Positions 30,887 to 39,676 of a stretch of DNA of 64,000 bases are shown in pieces. The stretch lies in the NCBI GenBank assembly GCA_963702175.1, contig OY969721.1, positions 1,364,001 to 1,428,000 of the forward strand, given 5' to 3'. The stretch comes from VRUE01 sp963702175 (GTDB lineage Bacteria; Actinomycetota; Thermoleophilia; Solirubrobacterales; 70-9). The number at the start of each line of letters is the position of its first letter. The stretch's first letter is position 1. The notes below the pieces were generated by a model. That model did not search any database, was not told the origin of the DNA, and worked only from the letters and a program-made list of their open reading frames with translations. The position numbers and the translations under genes were made by a program.

Positions 30887-33504
30887 GCGCCGAGCGCGCG
30901 GCGATGCGCCGCGTCATGTTCCTCTCCCAGGACGGGGTGGTGCTCTGCACGACGCTGCGGGCGCTGGACGAGTTGGGGATCCTCGTTCCCTCCCTGCAGG
31001 AGGAGCGCTCGCTGGCGGACCTCTGCCCAGACCTGACCGACGCCGGCTTCGGCGCCCTGCGAGTCGCCGCCCACTGCCTGCACAGCACCGGCTGGCTCGC
31101 CGAGCCCCCCGCCCTGGACCCCGAGCACTGCGTCCTGCGCTGGACTGACGCGGGTCGGCTGGCGATGGGCTGCCGCGAGCGCTACGTCGCCGCCGGCAAG
31201 TTCCTGGCCAGCTTCGACAGCACCGACGACAACGCCTGGGCGCGCCCCTGGGAGCCATCGCAGGCGGGACGGCTGCTAGAGCTCTCCGAGCTCGCCGAGG
31301 CGAGCTGGCGGCTGACCGCCAAGCTTCCCGCCGAGCTCGTGGCGCTGATCGAAGCTCACCTCAGCGGGGCGCTGGCCGTGCCCACGATGCTCTGGCTCCA
31401 CGAGACGGGCGGACTCGGCGAGAGCGGGCCCGTGCTGGAGCAGGACCTCGGCAGGGGCATGGAAAGACTGCTGGCTGCCTTGGGCTGGCTCGACGCCGCC
31501 GGAGGGTGGACCCCCAGCGGAGTGCAGGCGCGTGCCTTCGCGCTCAACTTCGGCGGCGTCGCGACCTACCTGCCGTTGCTCGCCCGTCTGCCCGAGCTCT
31601 ACCGCGGCGAGCTGACCGTTACGCCGAACCCGGCGGGGGGGGCCGCCGAGTGGCACGTGCACCGTGAGCTCAACCTGAGGATCAGCGCCGCAGCGCATCG
31701 ACGCTACTTCGCCGACAGCGAGCCGATCTTCGCCGAGATCTTCGATCGTGAGCCGGTCGAGGACCAACCGCGGTTCATCGCCGACATGGGCTGCGGCGAG
31801 GGCAGCTGGCTCGTCCACCTCCACCGCTTGGTCGCCGAGCGGACGCGGCGAGGCAAGCGCCTCGACAGCGATCCGCTGATCATGGTCGGGATCGACCCCG
31901 ACGCGGGGGCTCTCGAGCAGGCCCGGCGCAATCTCGACGCCGCCGGCGTCCCGGCCCTGCTGATCGCCGGCGACGTAACCGATCCCGACGGCCTCCAGGC
32001 CGGCCTGGCGGAGCACGGGCTGGCAATCGAGGACGGGCTGCATATCCGAGCCTTCATCGATCATGAGCGCACCTACCTGGGTGACGATCCCGAAATCGAG
32101 GTTCCCGGCTGGTCGAGCGGCACGTACATGGACATGGCCGGCGCGCCGCTCTCGGGGGAGGAGATCGAGCGCGACCTCGTCGCGCACCTGCGACGCTGGA
32201 GACGGCATGTCGGCCGGCACGGGATGGTCGTGCTCGAGGCGCACAACGTGGCGCCGGGCGTCGTCGCCCGGAACCTCGGTGCCTTGCACGGAATCGCCTT
32301 CGACGCCCACCAGGCCTACTCGAAGCAGTACCCGGTCGACCACCCCGCCTTCGTCCGCTGCTGCCAGGCGGCGGGTCTGGGGGCGGCGGGGCGCTGGGAG
32401 CATCGCTACCCGAGCAGCCGCCCGTTCGTCGCCGTCAGCCTCAACCGGCTCTTCGTCGCCGAGACGGAGTCGCCGCTGCCGGGGACCGAGCGGCGCGGCG
32501 CTCTCCGCGCCGACACCTGGCGGCCGGGCCCCGACGTCGACCTTGAGGATGGCCAGGCCCTGCACGAGATCCTCTTCCAGGACGGCGACATCCGCTTCCC
32601 GGCACCCTGGTGCTCGATCCCGACCGGCTTCGTCGTCGCCGCAACGCTGGCCGCGATCGAGGCGCGCCTGGAGCAGGTCGGCGAAGGCGACGCGATCCGC
32701 GTGCTCGACTACGGAGCAGGCACCGGCACGGCGACGATCGAGCTGCTGAAGGCCTGTCGGGAACGGGGGATCGAGCAGCGGCTCGCGCGGGCCGGCGTCG
32801 AGCTCGAGCTGCACCTCGCGGACATCCCCGCCGGCTGGTTCGCCCAGGGCCACGAGCTGCTGCGCGAGTGTGCCTGGACCCGCTTCCACTCGCTGCGCGC
32901 GAAGGGAGGCGGCTTCAGGCCGCTGCGCGAGGTGACCGGCGGCGCGACGATGGATGCCGTGATGGCCAACATGGTCTTCCACCTGATCCCCCCGAAGGCG
33001 CTCGAGCGCACGGTCGACGAGCTGGCGAGCGTGCTGGCGCCAGGCGGCCGCCTGCTCTGGAGCTCGCCGGACCTTGGCCCCCCGGGGCCCGGCTCGGTGC
33101 TCCTGCACGACCCGAACCGGGCGCTGCGCGAACGCTGGCTCGAGCGGCTCGACCGGGAAGGCTTCGACGAGAAGGCCCGGCGGAGAGCGCAGGAACGAGC
33201 CGAGCGCCGCATCCTCCCTCAGCCCCTCGCCGCCGACGTGGTCGCGGCGCTGGAGCGCCGCTTCGCGGGAGAGCCCGAGCTGGGAGCCTACGAGATGCTC
33301 GGCGAGGACATCGTTCGCGGCCTGCTCGTCCCCTCCAACCAGGCCGAGTACCTGGCCGAGATCGAGGACCGCGAAGAGCGCGAACGGACGATCCGCGAGC
33401 TGATGCTCGAGGAGGTGATCCCGACCTTGCAGGAGAGCGGCGCCGGCACCTCACTCGGGCTCAACCTGCACTGGACGATGGGCGCCTTCGCGAAGCGAGA
33501 TTGA
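30883..33504 (+). CDS. Large protein with two SAM methyltransferase domains
   Basis: 873 aa. After an N-terminal helical/winged-helix-like region (about 1-250), a first SAM domain has motif I FIADMGCGEGSWLVHL (298-313) with MVGIDPDAGALEQA, plus LEAHNVAPGV and a histidine-rich HQAYSKQYPVDH. A second SAM domain begins with VLDYGAGTGTATIELL (607-622). A helical tail ends the protein. The architecture recalls AprA-type tandem methyltransferases of polyketide pathways, but no PKS gene is in the window and the assignment is tentative. It overlaps the acyltransferase gene by ATGA, suggesting a shared substrate. Confidence 0.8.
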   Translation: MSAERAAMRRVMFLSQDGVVLCTTLRALDELGILVPSLQEERSLADLCPDLTDAGFGALRVAAHCLHSTGWLAEPPALDPEHCVLRWTDAGRLAMGCRERYVAAGKFLASFDSTDDNAWARPWEPSQAGRLLELSELAEASWRLTAKLPAELVALIEAHLSGALAVPTMLWLHETGGLGESGPVLEQDLGRGMERLLAALGWLDAAGGWTPSGVQARAFALNFGGVATYLPLLARLPELYRGELTVTPNPAGGAAEWHVHRELNLRISAAAHRRYFADSEPIFAEIFDREPVEDQPRFIADMGCGEGSWLVHLHRLVAERTRRGKRLDSDPLIMVGIDPDAGALEQARRNLDAAGVPALLIAGDVTDPDGLQAGLAEHGLAIEDGLHIRAFIDHERTYLGDDPEIEVPGWSSGTYMDMAGAPLSGEEIERDLVAHLRRWRRHVGRHGMVVLEAHNVAPGVVARNLGALHGIAFDAHQAYSKQYPVDHPAFVRCCQAAGLGAAGRWEHRYPSSRPFVAVSLNRLFVAETESPLPGTERRGALRADTWRPGPDVDLEDGQALHEILFQDGDIRFPAPWCSIPTGFVVAATLAAIEARLEQVGEGDAIRVLDYGAGTGTATIELLKACRERGIEQRLARAGVELELHLADIPAGWFAQGHELLRECAWTRFHSLRAKGGGFRPLREVTGGATMDAVMANMVFHLIPPKALERTVDELASVLAPGGRLLWSSPDLGPPGPGSVLLHDPNRALRERWLERLDREGFDEKARRRAQERAERRILPQPLAADVVAALERRFAGEPELGAYEMLGEDIVRGLLVPSNQAEYLAEIEDREERERTIRELMLEEVIPTLQESGAGTSLGLNLHWTMGAFAKRD

Positions 33505-33528
33505 GCCGCCCCAGGCGTTGCCTCTCGG

Positions 33529-34593
33529 TTAGCCGCGGCGCTCGGCCTCGTCGGCGGCCTCGGCGAGGCGCTCGACGAGGTGGGCGAAGTGCTGGATCCC
33601 CTCGTCGACCTTGCCGTACTGGCCGGCCGTGTACCGGGCGTAGACGCCCTCGAGGATGATCGCCAGCTTCCAGTAGCCGAGGGCGACGAAGAAGTCGAGC
33701 TGCGAAAGGTCGCGACCGGAGCGCTCTGTGTAGCGATCCCTCAGCTCCTCACGCGTGGGGAAGCCGGGGGCGAGGCTGGCCGGCTGGCCGAGGGCGAGCA
33801 TCTCGTCGCCCGCGTCGGGCCAGTAGACCATCAGCAGGCCGACGTCGGCGAGCGGATCGCCGAGCGTGCAGAGCTCCCAGTCGACCACGGCCGCGACCTC
33901 TCCACCCTCGGTGAGGATCATGTTGTCGAGCCGGTAGTCGCCGTGGACGATCGTCGCCGGCCCCTGCTCGGGGATCCGCGCCGCGAGACGCTCGTGCACG
34001 GCGTCGATCGTCGCCACCTCGCGCGTCTTCGACTTCTCCCACTGGCCCTGCCAGCGGTGCAGCTGGCGGGCGACGTAGTCCTCCTTGCGACCCAGGTCGC
34101 CCAGCCCGACCGAGTCGGGATCGACGGCGTGGATCGCGACCAGCGTGTCGGCGACGCGCTCGCCGATTGCCCGCCGGTCGGACTGCTCGGGGAAGGCGTC
34201 GGCCTCGGCGAGGCCGCGCAGGATCGGCCCCTCGACGAAGTCCATCACGTAGAAGGGGGCGTCGTTGACGCTCTCGTCCTGGCAGAGCCCGACCACCGGC
34301 GCCACCGGCACCTCGGTCGGGCCCAACGCCGAGACCACCTTGTGCTCGCGGCCCATGTCGTGCGCCGAGCCGAGCCGCTTCCCGAGTGGCGGGCGGCGCA
34401 GGGCCCAGCGCTTGCCCGCAGCGTCGCTCACACCGTAGGTGAGGTTTGAGTGGCCGCCGGAGATGCGCTCGAAGGAGAGCGGCAGCTGTGCTGAGGCGAC
34501 ATGCACGGCGAACCAGCCTTCGACGGCTGTTCGATCGATCCCCTCCGGCGCCTCCGCGGCGCCGTCGGCCGTGGTTGTAGCCTCGTCGCCCAT
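33529..34593 (-). CDS. APH-family phosphotransferase (ACAD10/11 kinase-like)
   Basis: 354 aa protein-kinase-like fold. The catalytic loop IVHGDYRLDNMIL and the metal-binding VDWELCTLGDPLADVG are intact, as is the lysine-bearing N-lobe start ERISGGHSNLTYGV. In this subgroup the kinase phosphorylates hydroxyacyl-CoAs so that an ACAD11-like dehydrogenase can remove the phosphate; the dehydrogenase at 19995-21257 could be such a partner, an inference across 12 kb. ATG 34593 is chosen because TATGCT lies 9 nt upstream of it. Confidence 0.88.
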   Translation of the reverse strand: MGDEATTTADGAAEAPEGIDRTAVEGWFAVHVASAQLPLSFERISGGHSNLTYGVSDAAGKRWALRRPPLGKRLGSAHDMGREHKVVSALGPTEVPVAPVVGLCQDESVNDAPFYVMDFVEGPILRGLAEADAFPEQSDRRAIGERVADTLVAIHAVDPDSVGLGDLGRKEDYVARQLHRWQGQWEKSKTREVATIDAVHERLAARIPEQGPATIVHGDYRLDNMILTEGGEVAAVVDWELCTLGDPLADVGLLMVYWPDAGDEMLALGQPASLAPGFPTREELRDRYTERSGRDLSQLDFFVALGYWKLAIILEGVYARYTAGQYGKVDEGIQHFAHLVERLAEAADEAERRG

Positions 34594-34639
34594 AGCCCAG
34601 CAAGCATATTCCGGACGACGCCTGCGGCTCAGCCCCTCG

Positions 34640-35872
34640 TTGGCCAATCGGCTGACGATCGGATTCGCGATCGCCTTTGCCGTGCTCACCGGGCTGGCGG
34701 TGATCGGCGTTGGCAGGTTCCTGCAGCAGCGCCAGGATTTCGAGGACGCCGTCGCCCGCTCCTACCAGGCCGAGATCGCCGCCCGCAACCGCTTCGCCCA
34801 AGGCGAAGACCGGGCCGTGGCGCGGGAGGCGATCCTCGCCCAGGAACAGCGTCGGCAGTCCCTTCGCGACGACATCGACGACGAGACCCGAGACACCGCG
34901 TTGCTCGTCGGCGCCGGGCTGATCGCTGGCTTGACCGGCGCGGCTCTGCTCTTCAGCGGGCTGATCGCCTCGATGCGGCGCCCGCTCGAGGAGCTGGTCG
35001 AGGCCTCGCAGCGGCTGGCGAGCGGCGACCTCGAGGCCAGGGTCAAAGTCGGCGGACTCTCCGAGACCGCCACTCTGGGATCGGCCTTCAACGAGATGGC
35101 CGCCGAGCTGCAGCGGCGCGCCGGCGAGCGCGACCAGCTCGACCGGATGAAGGACGAGTTCGTGCTCACTGCTTCGCACGAGCTGCGCAGCCCGCTCACC
35201 TCGGTCCAGGGGTTCGCCGAGCTACTGATGCTGGAGCGCGAGAAACTCAGCACCAAGCAGGCGGAAACCGTCGAGGTGATCCTCGACAACACCCGCCACC
35301 TGGTGCGGCTGCTCAACGACCTCCTCGACCTCGCCCGCAGCGACGCCGGCCGTCTCGTGATCAAACCGGTGCCGACCGAGGTCGGGCCGCTGATCGACGA
35401 CGCGGTGCGGACGATGCGCAGCCAGACCGAGGCACGGCAGCAATCGCTAAGCCAGGAGGTCGAGTCGGGATTGCCGCCGGTCGAAGTCGACCGCGACCGG
35501 ATTCGCCAAGTACTGGTGAATCTGCTTACCAACGCGCATGAGTATTCGCCGCAAGGAGCCACGATTGGGGTGACAGCGGTCCTGCGAGGTGCTGAAGTGG
35601 AGATCAGCGTGAGCGACGACGGGCCGGGCATGCCGGCAGACCAGCTAGAGCACATCTTCGACCGCTTTACCCGCGGCGACGCAGGGCTGACGCAGCACGT
35701 TGGAGGAACCGGACTGGGCCTGGCGATCTCGAAGTCCCTGGTCGAGCTTCACGGCGGCACGATCGCGGCCGAGGCAGTTCTGGACCAGGGCTCGACCTTT
35801 CGCGTCCGCCTGCCGGCGGGCGCGACGGGAGACCCAGTCATAGAGCCCGCGCAGACGGAGGCGAGCCGATGA
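34640..35872 (+). CDS. Sensor histidine kinase
   Basis: About 410 aa. Two transmembrane helices (about 8-28 and 88-108) enclose a short helical sensor region. A HAMP domain (MRRPLEELVEASQRLASGDL), HisKA with phospho-acceptor H180 (LTASHELRSPLTSVQGF) and an ATPase domain follow (N298 in NLLTNAHEYSP, DDGPGM, GGTGLGLAI). TTG 34640 is a reasonable start just before the first helix; GTG 34571 would extend into the divergent gene. The stop overlaps the start of the response regulator gene, making a co-translated pair. Confidence 0.88.
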   Translation: MANRLTIGFAIAFAVLTGLAVIGVGRFLQQRQDFEDAVARSYQAEIAARNRFAQGEDRAVAREAILAQEQRRQSLRDDIDDETRDTALLVGAGLIAGLTGAALLFSGLIASMRRPLEELVEASQRLASGDLEARVKVGGLSETATLGSAFNEMAAELQRRAGERDQLDRMKDEFVLTASHELRSPLTSVQGFAELLMLEREKLSTKQAETVEVILDNTRHLVRLLNDLLDLARSDAGRLVIKPVPTEVGPLIDDAVRTMRSQTEARQQSLSQEVESGLPPVEVDRDRIRQVLVNLLTNAHEYSPQGATIGVTAVLRGAEVEISVSDDGPGMPADQLEHIFDRFTRGDAGLTQHVGGTGLGLAISKSLVELHGGTIAAEAVLDQGSTFRVRLPAGATGDPVIEPAQTEASR

Positions 35873-36243
35873 TGGGCACCAAGGTGTTGATCGCCGACGA
35901 CTCGGAGACGATCCTGCTCCTGCTGCGGACCAGGCTGGAGATGGAGGGCTATGAGGTGGTGACGGCGACCGACGGAGTCGAGGTGGTCGAGGCCATCGGC
36001 CGCGAGGTCGAGTCCGCCCCGGACGTGCTCCTGCTCGACGCAATGATGCCGCGCAAGTCCGGGATCGACGCGCTGCGCGAGCTGCGCGCCGCCGGAGTCG
36101 ACACGCCGGCGCTGATCGTCAGCGCCCACCAGGACGAGACCGACGCCGGGGCGCCGACCGACCTCGACATCGGCGGCTACGTGACCAAGCCGATCGACTT
36201 CGACCTGCTCTTCGCCAGCATCACGCGACTGACCGAGAGCTGA
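35869..36243 (+). CDS. Single-domain response regulator
   Basis: 124 aa receiver domain with no output domain. The acidic pocket D10/D11, phospho-acceptor D57 (VLLLDAMMPRKSG) and K107 (YVTKPID) are present; the usual switch threonine/serine is S85 (LIVSAHQDE). It is translationally coupled to the histidine kinase upstream (ATGATG over the TGA stop). Without a DNA-binding domain it probably acts through protein contacts or in a phosphorelay. Confidence 0.92.
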   Translation: MMGTKVLIADDSETILLLLRTRLEMEGYEVVTATDGVEVVEAIGREVESAPDVLLLDAMMPRKSGIDALRELRAAGVDTPALIVSAHQDETDAGAPTDLDIGGYVTKPIDFDLLFASITRLTES

Positions 36244-36253
36244 ACTCAGCTCT
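36236..36253. terminator. Hairpin shared by convergent response regulator and helicase genes
   Basis: AGAGCTG (36236-36242) and CAGCTCT (36247-36253) pair perfectly around a 4-nt loop. Both stop codons of the convergent genes lie in it or beside it, so it could serve as a short bidirectional terminator. No T-tract is seen. Confidence 0.5.
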
Positions 36254-37727
36254 TCGCGATCTCGAGCCGGATCTCTTTGCCTTTCAGCTTGGTGCCGTCG
36301 AGGAACTCGACGGTTTTGTCGGCCTGGTCGGAGTCGATGTGTACGAACGAGAACCGGTGCAGGACGTGGACGTCGTGGATCGCCTCGTCGGGCAGGACAG
36401 CGCCCTCGCGCAGAGCCCAGCGCAGGTCCTCCTCCGAGATCCCGCTGCGCTCGCCGCGGTTGACGAAGAGCTTGACGGCATCACCCGAGGCCTTCCGCTC
36501 CGACGCACGGGCCGGGGCTTCCTTGCCATTGGCTGTCTCCTCGGGCTTGTCGCGCTCTTCGGGCTCCTTGCGCTTGCGCTCGCGGCGGCGCGGCGGCGGC
36601 GCGTGCTCGAGGCGCTCCTCCGGCGACTCCCACTCGCCGATCGTCGTCTTCACGTCGTCTTCTATGCGAGCGATCTCTTTGCGCTGCGCGGGGGTGACGA
36701 GGGTGATCGCGCGGCCTGTTCTGCCGACCCTGCCGGTGCGGCCGATGCGATGGACGTAGGCCTCGGAGGAGTTGGGCACGTCGTAGTTGATCACGTGCGT
36801 GACGTGCTCGATGTCGAGGCCGCGCGCCGCGATGTCGGTCGCCACCAGCAGGCGCACCCGGTGGTCCTTGAAGGCGATCATCACCCCGTCGCGCGAGCCC
36901 TGGCTCATGTCCCCGTGCAATGCCTTGACGTCGAGGCCCTTGTCCTTGAGCGTCTTCTCCAACCGTGAGGCGCCGATCTTGGTGCGGCAGAAGATGATCG
37001 CCTGCTCGGGTTCCTCCGACTTCAGCAGCTCCCCCAGCCGCGCCGCCTTCTCCTTCGCCGGCACCTCGACGAAGGCCTGGGCGATCGCGTCGACGGTCAG
37101 CGTCTTGGGCGTGATTTTGATCGTCGTCGGGTCATACATCTGGCTTTCGGCCAGGTGCTTGATCGGCGGCGGCATCGTCGCCGAGAAGAGCGCCGTCTGG
37201 CGGCCGCTGGGGCACATCCGCAGGATCTTCTCGACGTCCTCGATGAAGCCGAGGTCGAGCATCTCGTCAGCCTCGTCGAGGACGATGTAGCGGGCCGCGG
37301 TGAGCACCAGCGAGCGGCGCGACATCAGGTCCATCATGCGGCCGACCGTGGCGACGACGACGTGGGCCCCGGCCCGCAGCTGGGCCTGCTGGGATTTGAT
37401 CGGGGCGCCGCCGAAGACGGCGACGATCTCGATGTCGAGGTGCTCGGCGTAGGCGCGCAGCGCCTGCGTCACCTGGATGCAGAGCTCGCGGGTCGGCGTC
37501 AGGACCACGGCCTGCACCTCGTCGCTTGCGGGGTCGAGGTACTGGAGCAGGGGTAGGCCAAAGGCGGCGGTCTTGCCGGTCCCGGTCTGCGCCTGGCCGA
37601 TCACATCGTGGCCAGCGAGCAGCTCCGGGATCGCCTGGTCCTGGATCGGCGTCGGCTCCTCGTAGCCCAGCTCGTCGAGTGCCTGCTGAATCTGCGGCGA
37701 GAGGCCCAGCTCGCGAAAGGCGGTCAC
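36246..37727 (-). CDS. DEAD-box ATP-dependent RNA helicase
   Basis: 493 aa. The helicase motifs are all present: AQTGTGKTAAFGLP (I), PTRELCIQV (Ia), VLDEADEMLDLGF (II), SATMPP (III), IIFCRTKIGASRL (IV), ARGLDIEHVTHVINYD (V) and HRIGRTGRVGRTG (VI). A charged linker (about 375-415) leads to a C-terminal DbpA-like RNA-binding domain ending GKEIRLEIAKS. The CsdA/DeaD type unwinds rRNA and mRNA in ribosome assembly and cold adaptation. The start overlaps the stop of the quinone reductase gene. Confidence 0.94.
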   Translation of the reverse strand: MTAFRELGLSPQIQQALDELGYEEPTPIQDQAIPELLAGHDVIGQAQTGTGKTAAFGLPLLQYLDPASDEVQAVVLTPTRELCIQVTQALRAYAEHLDIEIVAVFGGAPIKSQQAQLRAGAHVVVATVGRMMDLMSRRSLVLTAARYIVLDEADEMLDLGFIEDVEKILRMCPSGRQTALFSATMPPPIKHLAESQMYDPTTIKITPKTLTVDAIAQAFVEVPAKEKAARLGELLKSEEPEQAIIFCRTKIGASRLEKTLKDKGLDVKALHGDMSQGSRDGVMIAFKDHRVRLLVATDIAARGLDIEHVTHVINYDVPNSSEAYVHRIGRTGRVGRTGRAITLVTPAQRKEIARIEDDVKTTIGEWESPEERLEHAPPPRRRERKRKEPEERDKPEETANGKEAPARASERKASGDAVKLFVNRGERSGISEEDLRWALREGAVLPDEAIHDVHVLHRFSFVHIDSDQADKTVEFLDGTKLKGKEIRLEIAKS

Positions 37728-38671
37728 TTCGACGGGTCCAGAAGGAGCTTGCCGCTGGTGCGACGGCCGACCAGGTCTTCGTGGGCGCGTCTCGCCTCGG
37801 GCAGCGGGTAGACCTCGCCGACTGTCACCGCCAACTCGCCCGCGGCAACCGCGGCGAAGAGCTCGCCGATCATCGGCGCCGCCAGCTCGCGCTTGGCGAG
37901 CAGGTGGACGAGCCAGAAGCCGATCACCGACTTGGAGCCGCGCAGCAGCCGCGCCGTGGAGACCTCGCGCTGTTCGCGGGAGGCGATGCCGAAGACCACC
38001 ATCCGCCCCAGCGGTGCCAGCGCCGAAAGCTCGGCGTCAAAAGCATCGCCGCCGCTCATGTGGAGCACCGCGTCTACCCGTTCGCCCCCGTTCGCCTCAA
38101 GGATCGCCTCCTTCAGGTCCTCGCTGCGCGAGTCGACTGTGGCGTCGGCGCCTAGCTTCTCGACCAGCGCCCGCTTCTCCTCGCTGGAGGCGAGGCCGAT
38201 CACCTTCGCCCCGGCCCGCTTGCCGAGCTGCACCGCCAGCGTCCCGGTCCCCCCGGCGGCAGCCTCGACGACGAGCGTCTCGCCCGCCTCGATCCGGGCG
38301 CAGCGCCGCACCAGCGCCATCGCGGTCAGCCCCTGCAGCAGCAGGCCCGCCGCCTGGTCGTCGTCGACCCCGTCGGGGACCGGCACCAGAAAGGCCTCGG
38401 GCGCCGCGACCTTCTCGGCGTAGGCGCCGCTGGCAAGGATCGCGGCAACCCGCGTCCCGTCGGGCTTGCGCCCGCTCACCTCGGCTCCTGGGATCAGCGG
38501 CAGCGACTGCTCGGCCAAGTAGTCGTTGCGCGTCGCGTGCGTGTCGGCGAAGTTGATGCCAGCCCGGGCGACCTCGACCACGACCTCGCCGTCGCCGGCG
38601 ACGGGGTCGACGACGTCGCGGTACTCCATCACCTCGGGGCCGCCGAACTCGTCGATCTGAATCGCCTTCAT
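37724..38671 (-). CDS. MDR-family NADPH:quinone oxidoreductase-like protein
   Basis: 315 aa medium-chain reductase without the catalytic zinc ligands. It starts MKAIQIDEFGGPEVMEYRDV and has AGINFADTHATRNDYL, the cofactor loop AAAGGTGTLAVQLGKRAGA and VDAVLHMSGGDAFDAEL. These enzymes reduce quinones or enals with NADPH; the substrate is not clear. It overlaps the helicase gene by 4 nt and is divergent from the PfkB gene. Confidence 0.88.
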   Translation of the reverse strand: MKAIQIDEFGGPEVMEYRDVVDPVAGDGEVVVEVARAGINFADTHATRNDYLAEQSLPLIPGAEVSGRKPDGTRVAAILASGAYAEKVAAPEAFLVPVPDGVDDDQAAGLLLQGLTAMALVRRCARIEAGETLVVEAAAGGTGTLAVQLGKRAGAKVIGLASSEEKRALVEKLGADATVDSRSEDLKEAILEANGGERVDAVLHMSGGDAFDAELSALAPLGRMVVFGIASREQREVSTARLLRGSKSVIGFWLVHLLAKRELAAPMIGELFAAVAAGELAVTVGEVYPLPEARRAHEDLVGRRTSGKLLLDPSK

Positions 38672-38714
38672 CGAGGCCGGAGTCTCGCAGGGGAAGCGCT
38701 AGGGTGCGCTTCCG

Positions 38715-39638
38715 ATGGCGCTCACGGTTGTTGGATCAATCGCTTTCGACTCGGTCAAGACCCCGTTCGGGGAGCGCGATCGCATGCTCGGCGGCGCCGC
38801 CGTCCACTTCTCGCTCGCCGCCAGCTTCTTCACCGAGGTGCGCCCGGTCGGCCCGGTTGGCGACGACTTCGGCCCGACCGAGTTCGGAGTGCTGGAGAAC
38901 CGCGGGGTGATCACGGACGACATCGAGCGGATCGAGGGCGGGCAGTCCTTCTTCTGGCGCGGCCGCTACGAGTACGACCTCAACGTCGCCCACACCGAGG
39001 ACACCCAACTCGGTGTCTTCGCCGAGTTCGAGCCAAAGCTCTCCGAGACCGCGCAGGCGGCGGACATGCTCTTCCTCGCCAACATCCAGCCCGACCTGCA
39101 GCGCCAGGTCCGCTCACTCTGCGGCGGGGCCCGCTTCACCGCGCTGGACTCAATGAACCTCTGGATCGAGACCGCCAAGGACTCGCTGCTGGCGGCGATC
39201 TCCGAGGTCGAGTGCGTGATCGTCAACGACGCCGAGATCCGCCAGCTGACCGGCGAGTCCAACCTGGCGCGCGGCGCGCGCGCCGTGATGGAGCGCGGGC
39301 CGCGCGCCGTCGTCGCCAAGCAGGGCGAGTACGGCGCCGCCCTCTTCACCGAGGACGGCTTCTTCGCCCTGCCCGGCTTCCCGCTCGAGGACGTGCGCGA
39401 CCCGACCGGGGCCGGCGACAGCTTCGCCGGCGGCTTCCTCGGTTACCTCGACGGCCACGAGGGCGAGCTCGACGAGAGCTGCCTGCGGCGGGCGATGGGC
39501 TACGGCACCGTGCTCGCCTCCTTCAACGTCGAGGACTTCGGCACCGAGCGCGTGTCCCGGCTCAGCCGCGAGGAGATCGACGAGCGCTTCGCGACTCTGC
39601 ACGCGATGACCCAGTTTGAGCCGTTGCCCGTCCGTTAA
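38715..39638 (+). CDS. PfkB-family sugar kinase
   Basis: 307 aa ribokinase-fold kinase. The C-terminal signature DPTGAGDSFAGGFLGYL contains the anion hole and catalytic aspartate, and the N-terminal MLGGAAVHFSLAASFF is the sugar-binding glycine motif. The substrate could be a sugar, nucleoside or other alcohol. ATG 38715 follows TAGGGT by 9 nt. The promoter overlaps a small perfect hairpin (38692-38699/38706-38713). It lies just upstream of citrate synthase. Confidence 0.9.
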   Translation: MALTVVGSIAFDSVKTPFGERDRMLGGAAVHFSLAASFFTEVRPVGPVGDDFGPTEFGVLENRGVITDDIERIEGGQSFFWRGRYEYDLNVAHTEDTQLGVFAEFEPKLSETAQAADMLFLANIQPDLQRQVRSLCGGARFTALDSMNLWIETAKDSLLAAISEVECVIVNDAEIRQLTGESNLARGARAVMERGPRAVVAKQGEYGAALFTEDGFFALPGFPLEDVRDPTGAGDSFAGGFLGYLDGHEGELDESCLRRAMGYGTVLASFNVEDFGTERVSRLSREEIDERFATLHAMTQFEPLPVR

Positions 39639-39676
39639 CGGGCCCGGAACCTCCAAGCTGCGAAAATGCCCGCCGC

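Noticed and set aside
31276..33108. 610-aa open frame antisense to the double methyltransferase
   Set aside because: No motifs, composition of a shadow frame, and the sense frame has two intact SAM-binding motifs.
38692..38713. 8-bp hairpin GGAAGCGC/GCGCTTCC before the PfkB gene as a terminator or repeat element
   Set aside because: It overlaps the probable promoter of a divergent gene pair, so it is not at a transcript end; it is short and has no core match. It might be an operator, but there is no further support.
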